Source: Myxococcus xanthus
GTDB taxonomy: Bacteria; Myxococcota; Myxococcia; Myxococcales; Myxococcaceae
DNA length: 64,000 nt
Reading direction: 5' to 3'
Assembly (NCBI RefSeq): GCF_900106535.1
Contig: NZ_FNOH01000001.1
Span: 930,001-994,000 of the forward strand
Below are positions 29,487 through 37,793 of the stretch, in pieces; the stretch's first letter is position 1, and each line of letters begins with the position of its first letter. Both the position numbers and the translations under genes were made by a program. A model generated the notes under the pieces. The model saw only the letters and a program-made list of their open reading frames with translations. It did not search any database and was not told the DNA's origin.

Positions 29487-30374
29487 TCAGGGACGCGCGG
29501 CGGCGTCCGGCAGCGTCCAGTCCCGCTCCATGAAGGCGATGCGGCACTGGTCCAGCCGGGGGCCGCAGGCGCGGTCCAGGTCACTGCGGGTGTCGCAGCC
29601 CGGGCGCTCCTCGCAGGTGTCCGGCAGGAAGGCCCAGACGAACTGGAGCACGTTGCCGCCGCGGCCCTCGGGCAGCGCGGCGAGGAAGTCCTCGCGGTAC
29701 TCCTCGAAGAGCGACGTCAGGTAGACGGTGTCCCGCTCCAGCCGCACGTTGCGCCGGTCGCCCACGAAGCGGCGTCCGGCCTCGTTGAGCTGCGAGTCCA
29801 GGAACTCCGGCTGGAAGTGCGAGCCGTCCAGCCGGGGGCCCCCGCGCGCGGCCTGGAAGAGCGCCAGGTGGATGCGCGGGTCGGCGAACTCGCGGCGCAG
29901 CACGCGGTTGTGCAGTGCCCACAGCGTCAGCCGCTCTCCGCCCAACGCCCAGGAGCGGCCCCAGAAGAAGCGTCCCAGCAGGGGCTGCTGCACGGTTTCG
30001 AGGTACGGGTAGCCGTCCACCACCTGCTGGAGCACGAGCGCGTTGTAGGCGTTGAGCCAGTAGGCCAGCGCGTCCTCCGGCGTGGGAAAGACGTCCGGGC
30101 GGTTGTGGGGGGAGAACGACGCCAGCGAGTCGACGAAGCCGTCCAGCGTCTTGCGCTCGCGCCCCACCGAGGCGAAGTCCACGTCACCGTCCGGGCGCAC
30201 GTGCCGCAGCACCTTCTCGTAGTCGTGGTAGCTGAACGGGGTGGCGGGGGAGGGCACGCGCGCGGGCAAGAGGCCCTGGACATGAAGCGCGCCTCCCGCG
30301 CCCAGCAACGCGGCCACGGCGAGCAGCACGGCGAAGACGTGGGGACGACGGCGAGGAGCGGAAGAGGTGGCCAC
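29487..30374 (-). CDS. DUF547 domain protein, membrane-anchored
   Basis: A ~295-residue protein with an N-terminal hydrophobic segment (HVFAVLLAVAALLGAGGALHVQGLL) and a DUF547 body: YHDYEKVLRHV, YWLNAYNALVLQQVVDGYP, DPRIHLALFQAARGGP, YREDFLAALPEGRGGNVLQFVWAFLP. In relatives, DPRIHFALNCAS usually carries a Cys; here that position is FQAARG. DUF547 is uncharacterised. I chose the GTG at 30374 because the frame upstream would cross the divergent Rieske start at 30487; the exact start is uncertain and no ribosome site is obvious. Confidence 0.75.
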   Translation of the reverse strand: MATSSAPRRRPHVFAVLLAVAALLGAGGALHVQGLLPARVPSPATPFSYHDYEKVLRHVRPDGDVDFASVGRERKTLDGFVDSLASFSPHNRPDVFPTPEDALAYWLNAYNALVLQQVVDGYPYLETVQQPLLGRFFWGRSWALGGERLTLWALHNRVLRREFADPRIHLALFQAARGGPRLDGSHFQPEFLDSQLNEAGRRFVGDRRNVRLERDTVYLTSLFEEYREDFLAALPEGRGGNVLQFVWAFLPDTCEERPGCDTRSDLDRACGPRLDQCRIAFMERDWTLPDAAARP

Positions 30375-30486
30375 GGGGGCGGGAGCATAACCCAGGGGGA
30401 CGGGGGCTGCCCGGCCCTCCAGTTCACCCCGCGTAACTCGGAGTCCATTCCAAGCAGGGATAGTCGTCGACTTATACTGGGCCCTC

Positions 30487-31536
30487 ATGGAGCCTACCCC
30501 CAAGGTCATCCGTCACTTCCACCCGGTGCTCTCCGCCCGCGCGCTGGGCACCCGGCCGGTCCGCGTGGAGGTGGCGGGCCGCGCCTACGCGCTCTTCCGG
30601 GACGGCACAGGGCAGCCCGCGGCGCTCGCGGATGCCTGCCCCCATCGCTTCGCGCCGCTGTCCAAGGGGACGGTGCGCGCGGACGGCCGGCTCCAGTGTC
30701 CGTACCACGGCTGGCGCTTCGACGCGGAGGGGCGCGGCAGCAACCCCAGCCAGCCGGAGCTGCGCCACTGTGACGCGCGCAGCTTCCAGGTGGTGGAGCG
30801 CTACGGCTACCTGTGGCTGGCCGAGCGGGACACGCCGCTTTCGGCCATGCCCGACATGGGCGATGAGGGCTACGTCTTCGGCGGCGCGTTCTCCACGCAC
30901 TTCGCGGCGCCGCTGCACGTGTCGCTCGACAACTTCAGCGAGGACGAGCACACGCCCTACGTCCACACCCGGCTGGGCTGGGACGACCCGAACGCGGGCC
31001 GGGTGGAGTTCGAGGCGCGCAACCTGGAGGACCGCACGGAGGTGCACTACCGTGCCCCGCAGCGGCCCGCGCCCATCATGACGGTGCTGGGCGTGCGCGA
31101 CGGTGACTTCTTCCAGAACGACTGGGTGACGCGCTTCGACCCGGTGCGCAGCCAGTACACCATCCGCTGGGTGGCGCCGGACGGCTCGCCGCGTCCCTTC
31201 ATCACCCGGGCGAACATCTTCTTCGTGCCGGAGACGGCGCGCACCACGCGCCTGCACGTCTTCTCATTCCTGCGCACCGAACAGCGGCTGCTGCGTCCGC
31301 TGCTCCCCGTGGCGGCGCGGGCGGCCATGGCGCTCACCTGGTGGGAGGTGCGCGACGACGCGCGCTTCATCACCACCGTGGCGGACACGCCCTACAGTCA
31401 CAAGGGCATGCGGCTGGACCGTTTCGACGCGCCGCTGGTGCACCAGCGGCGGCTCATGGAGCGCATCTACTACGGCGCCGGTCCGAAGATGACGGGGGCC
31501 GTGGTGCCGCTCTCCCGCGAGGCCCCGGGCGGCTGA
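30487..31536 (+). CDS. Rieske [2Fe-2S] non-heme iron oxygenase (ring-hydroxylating type, VanA-like)
   Basis: A 349-residue cytoplasmic oxygenase component. The Rieske cluster ligands are C51-P-H53 and C71-PY-H74, and the mononuclear iron site is DNFSEDEHTPYVH with H155 and H160. Such enzymes hydroxylate or demethylate aromatic or sterol-like substrates, using electrons from a separate reductase. No reductase or ferredoxin gene is next to it in this window, so the electron donor must be encoded elsewhere. It converges on the small Cys-rich gene. Confidence 0.88.
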   Translation: MEPTPKVIRHFHPVLSARALGTRPVRVEVAGRAYALFRDGTGQPAALADACPHRFAPLSKGTVRADGRLQCPYHGWRFDAEGRGSNPSQPELRHCDARSFQVVERYGYLWLAERDTPLSAMPDMGDEGYVFGGAFSTHFAAPLHVSLDNFSEDEHTPYVHTRLGWDDPNAGRVEFEARNLEDRTEVHYRAPQRPAPIMTVLGVRDGDFFQNDWVTRFDPVRSQYTIRWVAPDGSPRPFITRANIFFVPETARTTRLHVFSFLRTEQRLLRPLLPVAARAAMALTWWEVRDDARFITTVADTPYSHKGMRLDRFDAPLVHQRRLMERIYYGAGPKMTGAVVPLSREAPGG

Positions 31537-31559
31537 AGGCCCCCAGGGCGCGCTCGCGC

Positions 31560-31769
31560 TCAGTGCAATGAGGGAGAGGGCTCTTCGTGCGCCGGAGTGG
31601 CCACGCCGGTGCGCGCCTCGTAGGCGTTGCAGCCGCTTTCTCCGGACACTTCCAATTCGAACTCGGCCAGCTCCGGCTGCATGCAGCGGTGCGTCTCGCC
31701 GGCGCTCTGGGGGGTCTGGTTGGCGAAGTATCGGCAGCCCTTGCAGTTGCCCCACTGTCCTTCCGCCAT
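31560..31769 (-). CDS. small Cys-rich protein, possible metal or Fe-S binder
   Basis: A 69-residue protein starting MAEGQWGNCKGCRYF. The four Cys (C-x2-C, HRC, SGC) are spaced as in small metal-binding proteins. GAGGAGG lies just ahead of the ATG, strong support for real translation. The C-terminus is acidic and Pro/Ser-rich. I do not recognise a named family. It sits between the convergent Rieske gene and the tolC-like gene, whose stop is 145 bases upstream. Confidence 0.65.
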   Translation of the reverse strand: MAEGQWGNCKGCRYFANQTPQSAGETHRCMQPELAEFELEVSGESGCNAYEARTGVATPAHEEPSPSLH

Positions 31770-31872
31770 GACGTCCTCCTCGGGAAAGGGTGTGATGCCT
31801 CTCTTCACGAGGGTGGGGTTGGCGAAGGCCGCTCACAACCGGCGCTCGCCGCCCACCTTCCACGGCGGGCAA

Positions 31873-31901
31873 CCCGGCGCCTGGGAATGGCGGGCGCCGG
31901 G
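31873..31901 (-). terminator. hairpin after the TolC-family gene
   Basis: CCCGGCGCC (31873-31881) pairs perfectly with GGCGCCGGG (31893-31901). It lies 14 bases past the stop of the TolC-type gene on the minus strand. Only a TT follows, so it is a weak or U-poor terminator. Confidence 0.5.
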
Positions 31902-31914
31902 AAGCCGCGCGGAA

Positions 31915-33318
31915 TTACGGCTGCCGGGGGGCGTCCGCCGGCCCTTCCTGGGTGGGCTGCGTCGGCTGCGTCTGCTCCGGCAGCGGCTGGAGGAACGGCG
32001 CCTCCGAGGTCTCCACCTTCAGGTCCGTCGTCAGGGGACGGGCGCCGAACGCGCCCACCGCGCGCAGCAGGCGCAGGCCGGCGAGCGAGGCCTGCAGCCG
32101 CTCACCCACCAGACCAATCTCCGCCTGCGTCAGCGCGGTGTTCGCGTCCGCGACCTCCAGGTACGTGGCCACGCCTTCCTTGAAGGAGACCTCGGTGAGG
32201 CGATGGGACTCGCGCGCCAGCTCCACGGCCTGTGAGGCCTTGAGGCGGTTGGCCAGGGCGCTCTCCAGGTCGAGCTGCGCGGTATTCACTTCCTGGCGCG
32301 CGGTGAGCTCCGCCTTGCGCTGCAGCGCCCGGTTCTCCGCGATGACGGCCGAGGCCTCCTGCAGGTTGGCCTCACGCAGGCCGCCGTCCCACAACGTCCA
32401 GCTGGCGCCCAGGGTGATGAGCCAGATGCGGTTGGAGCCCACGAGGCCCGCCGCGTTGCTGATGTTGTAGGTGCCGGAGACCTGCACGTTGGGCAGGTAG
32501 CTGAGCCACACGCCGCGCTTGTTGATTTGCGCCAGCTCCACGGACTCACGCGCCGCGGCGACGTCCGCGCGCTGCTCGAGCGAGCGCTCGACGAGCACGC
32601 CGGTGTCCGTCTTCTCGGGCACCTGGGGCTCCGGTGGCGGCGCCACGTCGAAGTTCGGGTTGTCCAGCGCCAGCAGGGTGGCCAGCACCAGCTTGGCGGA
32701 CGCCTCCGCGTTGCGCGCGCGGATCAGGTCCTGCTCCGCACGGGCCAGGTCCTGCTCGGCGCGCAGCAGCGCCACGCGCGTCACCGTACCCGCCTCGAAG
32801 CGGACCTGCGTGTCCTTGGCGCGCGCGCTGTTGAGCTCCACCAGCCGCTCCTGCACCGCCACGGCCTGTGCCTGCGCCACGGTGCCGTAGTACGCCTGCG
32901 CCACGCCGAAGAAGATTTCGCGCCGCGCCTGCTCCACGTTGAGCTCCGCCACGCGCTCCGCCTTGTAGGCGGCCTGGATGCCGGCCCACAGCTGCGGGGC
33001 GATGAGGGCCTGCCGCACCTGGCCCTGGGCCTGCATCTGCACCCGCGGCTGGATGACGATTTCCACGGGCGCGAGCGGACCCGCGGGAATCACCGCTTCG
33101 ATGGAGTTGCGGGTGATGGCGCCGTTGACGGTGACGTTGGGGAGGTAGCCGGCCCAAGCCTTGCGCGACGCGGTATCCGCCTGAGCGAGGCGGGCCTGTG
33201 CGGCCTTGAGGTCCAGGTTCTCCTTGCGGGCGCGGTTGAGCGCGTCCTCCAGGGTCAGCGTAGGCGGCGGTGCCGCGGCCAGGGTGGCCGCCAGGGACAG
33301 CGCCAGGAATGAACTCAT
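31915..33318 (-). CDS. TolC-family outer-membrane efflux protein
   Basis: A 467-residue exported protein with a signal peptide (MSSFLALSLAATLAAAPP) and two repeated OEP halves rich in long helices: LTLEDALNRARKENLDLKAAQARLAQAD in the first, LVERSLEQRADVAAARESVELAQINKR in the second. The tail is Pro/Gln-rich (PEQTQPTQPTQE). TolC-type trimers form outer-membrane exit ducts for drug, protein or polysaccharide export. GAGGAGG precedes the ATG. No inner-membrane pump or adaptor gene adjoins it. It diverges from a marR gene with an operator-like patch between, so it is probably MarR-regulated. Confidence 0.9.
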   Translation of the reverse strand: MSSFLALSLAATLAAAPPPTLTLEDALNRARKENLDLKAAQARLAQADTASRKAWAGYLPNVTVNGAITRNSIEAVIPAGPLAPVEIVIQPRVQMQAQGQVRQALIAPQLWAGIQAAYKAERVAELNVEQARREIFFGVAQAYYGTVAQAQAVAVQERLVELNSARAKDTQVRFEAGTVTRVALLRAEQDLARAEQDLIRARNAEASAKLVLATLLALDNPNFDVAPPPEPQVPEKTDTGVLVERSLEQRADVAAARESVELAQINKRGVWLSYLPNVQVSGTYNISNAAGLVGSNRIWLITLGASWTLWDGGLREANLQEASAVIAENRALQRKAELTARQEVNTAQLDLESALANRLKASQAVELARESHRLTEVSFKEGVATYLEVADANTALTQAEIGLVGERLQASLAGLRLLRAVGAFGARPLTTDLKVETSEAPFLQPLPEQTQPTQPTQEGPADAPRQP

Positions 33319-33445
33319 GACCGCCTCTACCTCCTCAAGGGCCCGCGCCGGCGCGGGCCACTGCGTCCAGGATGGACTTGCTACGGGTTCGAGCCTCGGG
33401 TCGGCAGCCATAGTCCATGACGTCCGAATTTGGAAGCTCCGGAAT

Positions 33446-33482
33446 GTAGTAGCCCTCAATAGTTGATGAGGTCAATTGTTTA
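33446..33482 (-). promoter_or_regulatory. probable promoter and MarR-type operators between tolC-like and marR genes
   Basis: An AT-rich patch holds TCAATAGTTGA (33456-33466, a TCAA-N3-TTGA inverted repeat) and the similar TCAATTGTTTA (33472-33482), 16 bases apart. On the minus strand, TTGACC (33475-33470) and TACTAC (33451-33446) are spaced 18 bases apart, a fair -35/-10 pair for the TolC-type gene. The first repeat lies between these boxes and the second overlaps the -35, where a repressor would block transcription. Confidence 0.55.
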
Positions 33483-33502
33483 GGTGGCTCAGGTGACATA
33501 AC

Positions 33503-33994
33503 ATGAGAGGCATGAACGGGAGCGGCGAGCAGCTGGAGCGGAAGACGAAGCCGGGGAGTGGGCCCGGACAGGCCGGACCCGCGGGTGACTTGCCACGCCA
33601 GGCGTGGACACTCCTCTTCGAGCTGATGCACACACACATGCGCAACTTCCCCGCACTGGCGGCGGAGTTCGACCTGTCGCCGGTGCAGGCGCACGTGTTG
33701 CGGCAGTTGGGGGAAGGGCCGCTGGCCATGAGCACGCTGGCCGCCTACCTGTCGTGCGACGCGTCCAACGTCACGGGCCTGGTGGACCGGATGGAGGCGC
33801 GCGGACTGGTGGTGCGCCGCAGCTCCGAGCAGGACCGGCGGGTGAAGATGCTGGTCCTGACGGAGGACGGCGCTGCGCTGCGCGAGCGGCTGCTGGAGCG
33901 CATCTTCGAGCCGCCGGACGCCATCTGCGGCCTGCCGGAAGAGGACCTGTGCGCGCTGCGCGACATCATGCGCCGCGCGCTGGGCGCGCAGTAG
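33503..33994 (+). CDS. MarR family transcriptional regulator
   Basis: A 163-residue DNA-binding protein with the winged helix-turn-helix of MarR: LSPVQAHVLRQLGEGPLAMSTLAAYLSCDASNVTGLVDRMEARGLVVRRSSEQDRRVKMLVLTEDG, which includes the wing DRRxKxLxLTxxG. The N-terminal ~30 residues are Gly/Pro-rich. MarR proteins usually repress a neighbouring gene until a phenolic or drug-like ligand binds. The divergent TolC-type gene and the operator-like repeats in between make that gene, and itself, the likely targets. Start may be the ATG at 33503 or 33512. Confidence 0.9.
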   Translation: MRGMNGSGEQLERKTKPGSGPGQAGPAGDLPRQAWTLLFELMHTHMRNFPALAAEFDLSPVQAHVLRQLGEGPLAMSTLAAYLSCDASNVTGLVDRMEARGLVVRRSSEQDRRVKMLVLTEDGAALRERLLERIFEPPDAICGLPEEDLCALRDIMRRALGAQ

Positions 33995-34004
33995 GCGCCT
34001 CGCG

Positions 34005-34811
34005 TCAGTCCAGCAGGAAGGTGTACGAGTACTTCATCTCCGTGGAGACGGGCTCGCCGCCCTTGATGGCGGGCTTGAAGCGGAAGCGGCGGATGGCATC
34101 CCTCGCCGCCTCGTTGAGGCCGTAGCCGGGCCCCTTGAGAATCTTCACCGCCACCACCTTGCCCTCGTGGTCGATGGTGATGGAGAGCGTGACGGTGCCC
34201 TCCACGCCCGCGCGGCGCGCTTCCTCCGGGTAGGGAATCTTCACCTCGGAGGCCACCGTGGGCTCGGAGTCCACCTGGTAGATGGGCGCGTACTTCGGCG
34301 CGCTGTACCCCTTCACGTCCTTGGGGTCCTTCGCGGTGGGGCCCGTCCTGCCATACGCGGTGTTGCCCACGGGCGCGGCGAACGAGCCCGCGCTGGTGGT
34401 GGAGGACATCGTCATGCCCACCACGAGCGGCGGCGGCTTGGCCTGCGGCTCCGGCGGCGGCGGGGTGTCGTTGGGCGGCGGCGGCGCGTCCACGGGCGGC
34501 GGCGGCAGCGGCTTGGGGGCCTCGGCCACCTTCACCGGCGGCGGCTTCACCACCTTGGGCTTGGGAGGCGGCGGCTTGGGCGGCTCCTCCGGCTTCGGCG
34601 GCTCGGGGGGCGGCGGGGGCGGCTTCACCACTTCCACCATCACCATCTCCACGGGGCGCCTGGCCGCGGGGAGGGTGCGCGAGGCGCCTTCCCCGAGCGC
34701 CCAGAAGCCGCCGACGTGAATCCCCAGCGACACGAGCAGGAAGACGCCCACCACGGCCAGGGAGCGGTCGCGTCGGGGCGTCGGAGCGTTGTCGAGGACC
34801 GCCTGACTCAT
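34005..34811 (-). CDS. TonB family energy transducer
   Basis: A 268-residue protein that passes proton-motive energy from ExbB/ExbD to outer-membrane receptors. It has a short cytoplasmic N-terminus, one membrane helix (SLAVVGVFLLVSLGIHVGGFWAL), a long Pro/Lys-rich periplasmic spacer (residues ~60-130) and a C-terminal TonB domain (IPYPEEARRAGVEGTVTLSITIDHEGKVVAVKILKGPGYGLNEAARDAIRRFRFKPA). It follows the exbD-type gene by 16 bases. No TonB-dependent receptor is nearby, so the partner is unknown; the MarR gene converges on it. Confidence 0.9.
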   Translation of the reverse strand: MSQAVLDNAPTPRRDRSLAVVGVFLLVSLGIHVGGFWALGEGASRTLPAARRPVEMVMVEVVKPPPPPPEPPKPEEPPKPPPPKPKVVKPPPVKVAEAPKPLPPPPVDAPPPPNDTPPPPEPQAKPPPLVVGMTMSSTTSAGSFAAPVGNTAYGRTGPTAKDPKDVKGYSAPKYAPIYQVDSEPTVASEVKIPYPEEARRAGVEGTVTLSITIDHEGKVVAVKILKGPGYGLNEAARDAIRRFRFKPAIKGGEPVSTEMKYSYTFLLD

Positions 34812-34827
34812 GAAGTGACGCCTTGCC

Positions 34828-35262
34828 TCAGGGGGCTGCGGGCGCGGCCGCGGGGGCTACGTCCTTCTCGATGTTGAGCGCGAACTTGGCGATGCCCTGG
34901 CCCTTCACCACGTCGATGAGTCGCATGACGCGGCCATAGGGCAGCGACTGGTCGGCGCTGATGATGGCGCGCGTCTCCTTGTCCTTGGCCACCGCTTCCT
35001 GAACGCGCTTCTCCAGGTCCTTCTCGGTCATCTCGGTGCCGTCAAAGAAGAGCTTGCCCTCCTTGTCCAGCACCACGTTGACCAGGCCCTGCACCGTCTC
35101 ACCGCCGTTGGCGGCGCGGGGCAGGTCCACCTCCACCGTTTCGCGGACGATGAAGTTGGCCGTCACCATGAAGATGATGAGCAGCACCAGCACCACGTCC
35201 ACCAGCGGGGTGACGTTGATGCCTGTGATTTCGTCGTCGTTGTCCTGCGCGCCGCCCGCCAT
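34828..35262 (-). CDS. ExbD/TolR family proton-channel subunit
   Basis: A 144-residue inner-membrane protein with one N-terminal helix (ITGINVTPLVDVVLVLLIIFMVTANFIV) that carries the conserved Asp of VTPLVDVVLVLL, used in proton flow, and a periplasmic domain (VVLDKEGKLFFDGTEMTEKDLEKR; ISADQSLPYGRVMRLIDVVKGQGIAKFAL). It starts three bases after the exbB-type stop and precedes tonB, giving a standard exbB-exbD-tonB order. Confidence 0.92.
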   Translation of the reverse strand: MAGGAQDNDDEITGINVTPLVDVVLVLLIIFMVTANFIVRETVEVDLPRAANGGETVQGLVNVVLDKEGKLFFDGTEMTEKDLEKRVQEAVAKDKETRAIISADQSLPYGRVMRLIDVVKGQGIAKFALNIEKDVAPAAAPAAP

Positions 35263-35265
35263 GGC

Positions 35266-35988
35266 CTAGCGGGCCTCCGCGGCGCGACCCGCAGTGGCCG
35301 TGTTGGACGCGGGGCGCTCGGCGCGCATGCTGCCCACCAGGGCGTAGCCCAGGGCATTGGCGCGGCTGGTGAGCGTCTTGAGTTGGCGGTTGAAGACGTT
35401 GAAGGCCACCACCGCCGGAATCGCCACCGCCAGGCCCACCGCCGTGGCGACCAGCGCTTCAGAGATGCCGGCCATGACGGTCTGCTGCATGGCCCCGCCG
35501 CCGCCCTGGGCGTTCATCTTCCCCAGGTCATTGAAGGCCTTGATGATGCCCAGCACCGTGCCGAACAGACCGATGAACGGCGCGTTGTTGCCCAGCGTGC
35601 CCAGGTACGACAGGAAACGCTCGTACTGGGGACGCTCACGCGACAGGGTGGAGGCAATCACCTGCTCCACCGTGTCCGCGCCCTGGTCGGCGGAGGCCAG
35701 GGCCTCGCGGATGATGGCGGCCTCCATGCCCGTCTTGCCTTCAATGGCCTTGCGGGCCACGTCGTACTCGCCGCGGGCCAGCCGCACCGCCAGGGCCTCC
35801 GAGTCCGGCAGCCGGTGGCGGGCGAAGTACACCGTGCGCTCCAGCATGATGGCGATGGAGAGCACCGAGAGGATGACGAGCACCCAGAGCACCCATTCGG
35901 CGGAGGTGAGCGTCACGCCGAGCAGCTTGCTGCTGAGCCAGCCCAGCTCGGTGTGATTCGTCTGGGCCAGGGAGAGGAAGGGCGTCAT
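35266..35988 (-). CDS. ExbB/TolQ/MotA family proton-channel protein
   Basis: A 240-residue inner-membrane protein with three helices: one near residues 25-55 (WVLWVLVILSVLSIAIMLERTVYF), and two in the conserved C-terminal block GTLGNNAPFIGLFGTVLGIIKAFNDL and AGISEALVATAVGLAVAIPAVVAFNVF. ExbB/TolQ pentamers form a proton channel with ExbD/TolR. The context with tonB favours an ExbB role. The ATG at 35988 is chosen by family length; no strong ribosome site is seen. The 165 bases upstream probably hold the operon promoter. Confidence 0.92.
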   Translation of the reverse strand: MTPFLSLAQTNHTELGWLSSKLLGVTLTSAEWVLWVLVILSVLSIAIMLERTVYFARHRLPDSEALAVRLARGEYDVARKAIEGKTGMEAAIIREALASADQGADTVEQVIASTLSRERPQYERFLSYLGTLGNNAPFIGLFGTVLGIIKAFNDLGKMNAQGGGGAMQQTVMAGISEALVATAVGLAVAIPAVVAFNVFNRQLKTLTSRANALGYALVGSMRAERPASNTATAGRAAEAR

Positions 35989-36153
35989 GGAGGGAAGCCT
36001 GGGTAAAGGTGGGTCACGGGGCACTCGCAACCCGGTTGCCAACCTGCGGGCCCATATCTTGTTCCCTTGGCGCGGAAAGTCAAATGGAACGGATGGGTTG
36101 GGTGCCGCCCTCCCGGAAGCGGACGCTCAGGCGCCCGCCCGGGTGGGGCGGGC

Positions 36154-37152
36154 TCAGGGGCGCTGGGCGGGGACGTCGGTCAGGGCTGGATTTCGCTCGA
36201 TGGCGGGGCCCAGCACCGCGTCAATCCGGCGCAGCAGCTCCGGCTCCAGCTTCACGCCCGCGGCCTTCACGTTGTCGTGCACCTGCTCCGGCCGGGAGGC
36301 GCCGACGATGGCGGAGGAGACGCTGGGATTCTGGAGCACCCAGGCCACGGCGAGCTGGGCCATGGAGAGTCCGACATCCTTCGCCAATGGGACGAGCTGC
36401 TGCACGCGGGTGAGCACGTCATCCGTCATGAAGCGGGTGATGCCGTAGCGCACGGCGTTGGCCTCCGTGGCGCGGCTGCCCGCCGGGGGGGCCTGGCCGG
36501 GCAGGTACTTGCCGGTGAGGACGCCCTGGGCGATGGGGGACCAGACAATCTGCCCCAGGCCTGCTTCGTCGGAGGCCGGGATGACCTGCGGCTCGATGAC
36601 GCGGTAGAGCATGGAGTACTGCGGCTGGTTGGAGATGAAGGGCACGCGCAGCTCGCGGGCCAGCGCGGCGCCCTGGCGAATCTGGTCGGCCGTCCATTCG
36701 GAGACGCCGATGTACAGCGCCTTGCCCTGGCGGACGATGTCGGCGAACGCGAGCATCGTCTCCTCCAGCGGCGTCTCCACGTCGAAGCGGTGGGCCTGAT
36801 ACAGGTCCACGTAGTCCGTCTGCAGCCGGCGCAGCGAGCCGTCGATGCTCTCCAGGATGTGCTTGCGCGACAGGCCGCGGTCATTCTTTCCGGGGCCGGT
36901 GGGCCAGTACACCTTGGTGAAGAGCTCATAGCCGGCGCGCCGCTCGCCCTTCAGGGCACGGCCGAGCACTTCCTCGGCGCGGGTTGCCGCGTACACGTCC
37001 GCGGTGTCGAAGGTGGTGATGCCCACGTCCAGCGCCGCGCGCACGCAGGCGAGCGCGGCCTCCTCCTCCACCTGGGAGCCGTGGGTGATCCAGTTGCCGT
37101 AGGAAATCTCACTGACGACGAGGCCGCTGCGGCCGAGCTTGCGGAAGTGCAT
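36154..37152 (-). CDS. aldo/keto reductase (voltage-gated channel beta-subunit-like group)
   Basis: A 332-residue cytoplasmic NADPH-dependent reductase. It starts MHFRKLGRSGLVVSEISYGNW and shows the catalytic tetrad in GITTFDTADVYA (Asp and Tyr), ELFTKVYW (Lys) and DLYQAHRFD (His). The cofactor-binding VGASRPEQVHDNV follows near the C-terminus. LYRVIEP and the overall pattern resemble the AKR6/YghZ group. It lies 13 bases after the DoxX-like gene, so the pair is probably one transcript. Substrate unknown. Confidence 0.9.
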   Translation of the reverse strand: MHFRKLGRSGLVVSEISYGNWITHGSQVEEEAALACVRAALDVGITTFDTADVYAATRAEEVLGRALKGERRAGYELFTKVYWPTGPGKNDRGLSRKHILESIDGSLRRLQTDYVDLYQAHRFDVETPLEETMLAFADIVRQGKALYIGVSEWTADQIRQGAALARELRVPFISNQPQYSMLYRVIEPQVIPASDEAGLGQIVWSPIAQGVLTGKYLPGQAPPAGSRATEANAVRYGITRFMTDDVLTRVQQLVPLAKDVGLSMAQLAVAWVLQNPSVSSAIVGASRPEQVHDNVKAAGVKLEPELLRRIDAVLGPAIERNPALTDVPAQRP

Positions 37153-37165
37153 GGTGCGCGCGAGC

Positions 37166-37648
37166 CTAACCGTGGGCAGCCAGTCGCGCACGGCCGCGGA
37201 CGGGCCACCAGCCGCCAGCCCACGCCACCCAGGCGACGTAGACGAGCTGGAAGGGGATGCGCAGCCAGAAGTACCAGTCCGGGAAGGGCAGCACATGGGT
37301 GGCGGTGTTGGCCTGGGCCTCGTGGATGTTGGCGGGGAGGATGGCCAGCAGCAGCGCGATGAGCCCCAGGGCCGCGAGTCGGCGCGTGCGTGGCAGCAGC
37401 AGCCCCAGCCCGCCCGCGACCTCCGCGGCCCCGGAGAGGTAGACCCAGAAGGCGGGTGCCGGGAGTCGCGGCGGAATCATGGCCGCGTAGCGCGCGGGCA
37501 TGAGGAAGTGCATGAGGCCCGCGCCCACGAAGAAGAGCCCCGCGGCGACCGCGGCGCGCGCCGTGGGGGTGGACAGCGCGGGGATGCGCCGCAGCGGCGG
37601 CAGGTGCAGCAGCAGGAAGAAGGACAGCAGGAGGATGGCGAAGGACAT
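37166..37648 (-). CDS. DoxX-like membrane protein
   Basis: A 160-residue inner-membrane protein with four helices, including AVAAGLFFVGAGLMHFLMPARYAAMIPP and FWVYLSGAAEVAGGLGLLLPRTRRLAALGLIALLLAILPANIHEA. The hydrophobic core and the GxxHFxxP...P pattern fit the DoxX/DoxX-like superfamily, whose roles are mostly unknown (some act in redox or thiosulfate metabolism). AGGAG precedes the ATG. It is followed directly by the aldo/keto reductase gene. Confidence 0.82.
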   Translation of the reverse strand: MSFAILLLSFFLLLHLPPLRRIPALSTPTARAAVAAGLFFVGAGLMHFLMPARYAAMIPPRLPAPAFWVYLSGAAEVAGGLGLLLPRTRRLAALGLIALLLAILPANIHEAQANTATHVLPFPDWYFWLRIPFQLVYVAWVAWAGGWWPVRGRARLAAHG

Positions 37649-37759
37649 GGGGTGTGCTCCTGAAGAGATGCACGGGAGGGAGTGGCCTGCCGTGCCGTTG
37701 ACTTCAGGATGGGGCCCCGGTGCTGGCGTTCGCTTGAACGAACTGGCTGCGACCCGAGA

Positions 37760-37780
37760 GGCGGCGCGCGTCGCGCCGCC
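37760..37780 (-). terminator. hairpin after the small gene downstream of araC-type gene
   Basis: GGCGGCGCG and CGCGCCGCC form a perfect 9-bp stem with a 3-base loop. It is 13 bases past the stop of the small hypothetical gene and is followed on the minus strand by TCTC only. Confidence 0.5.
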
Positions 37781-37793
37781 CCCGGCCTTGCCG

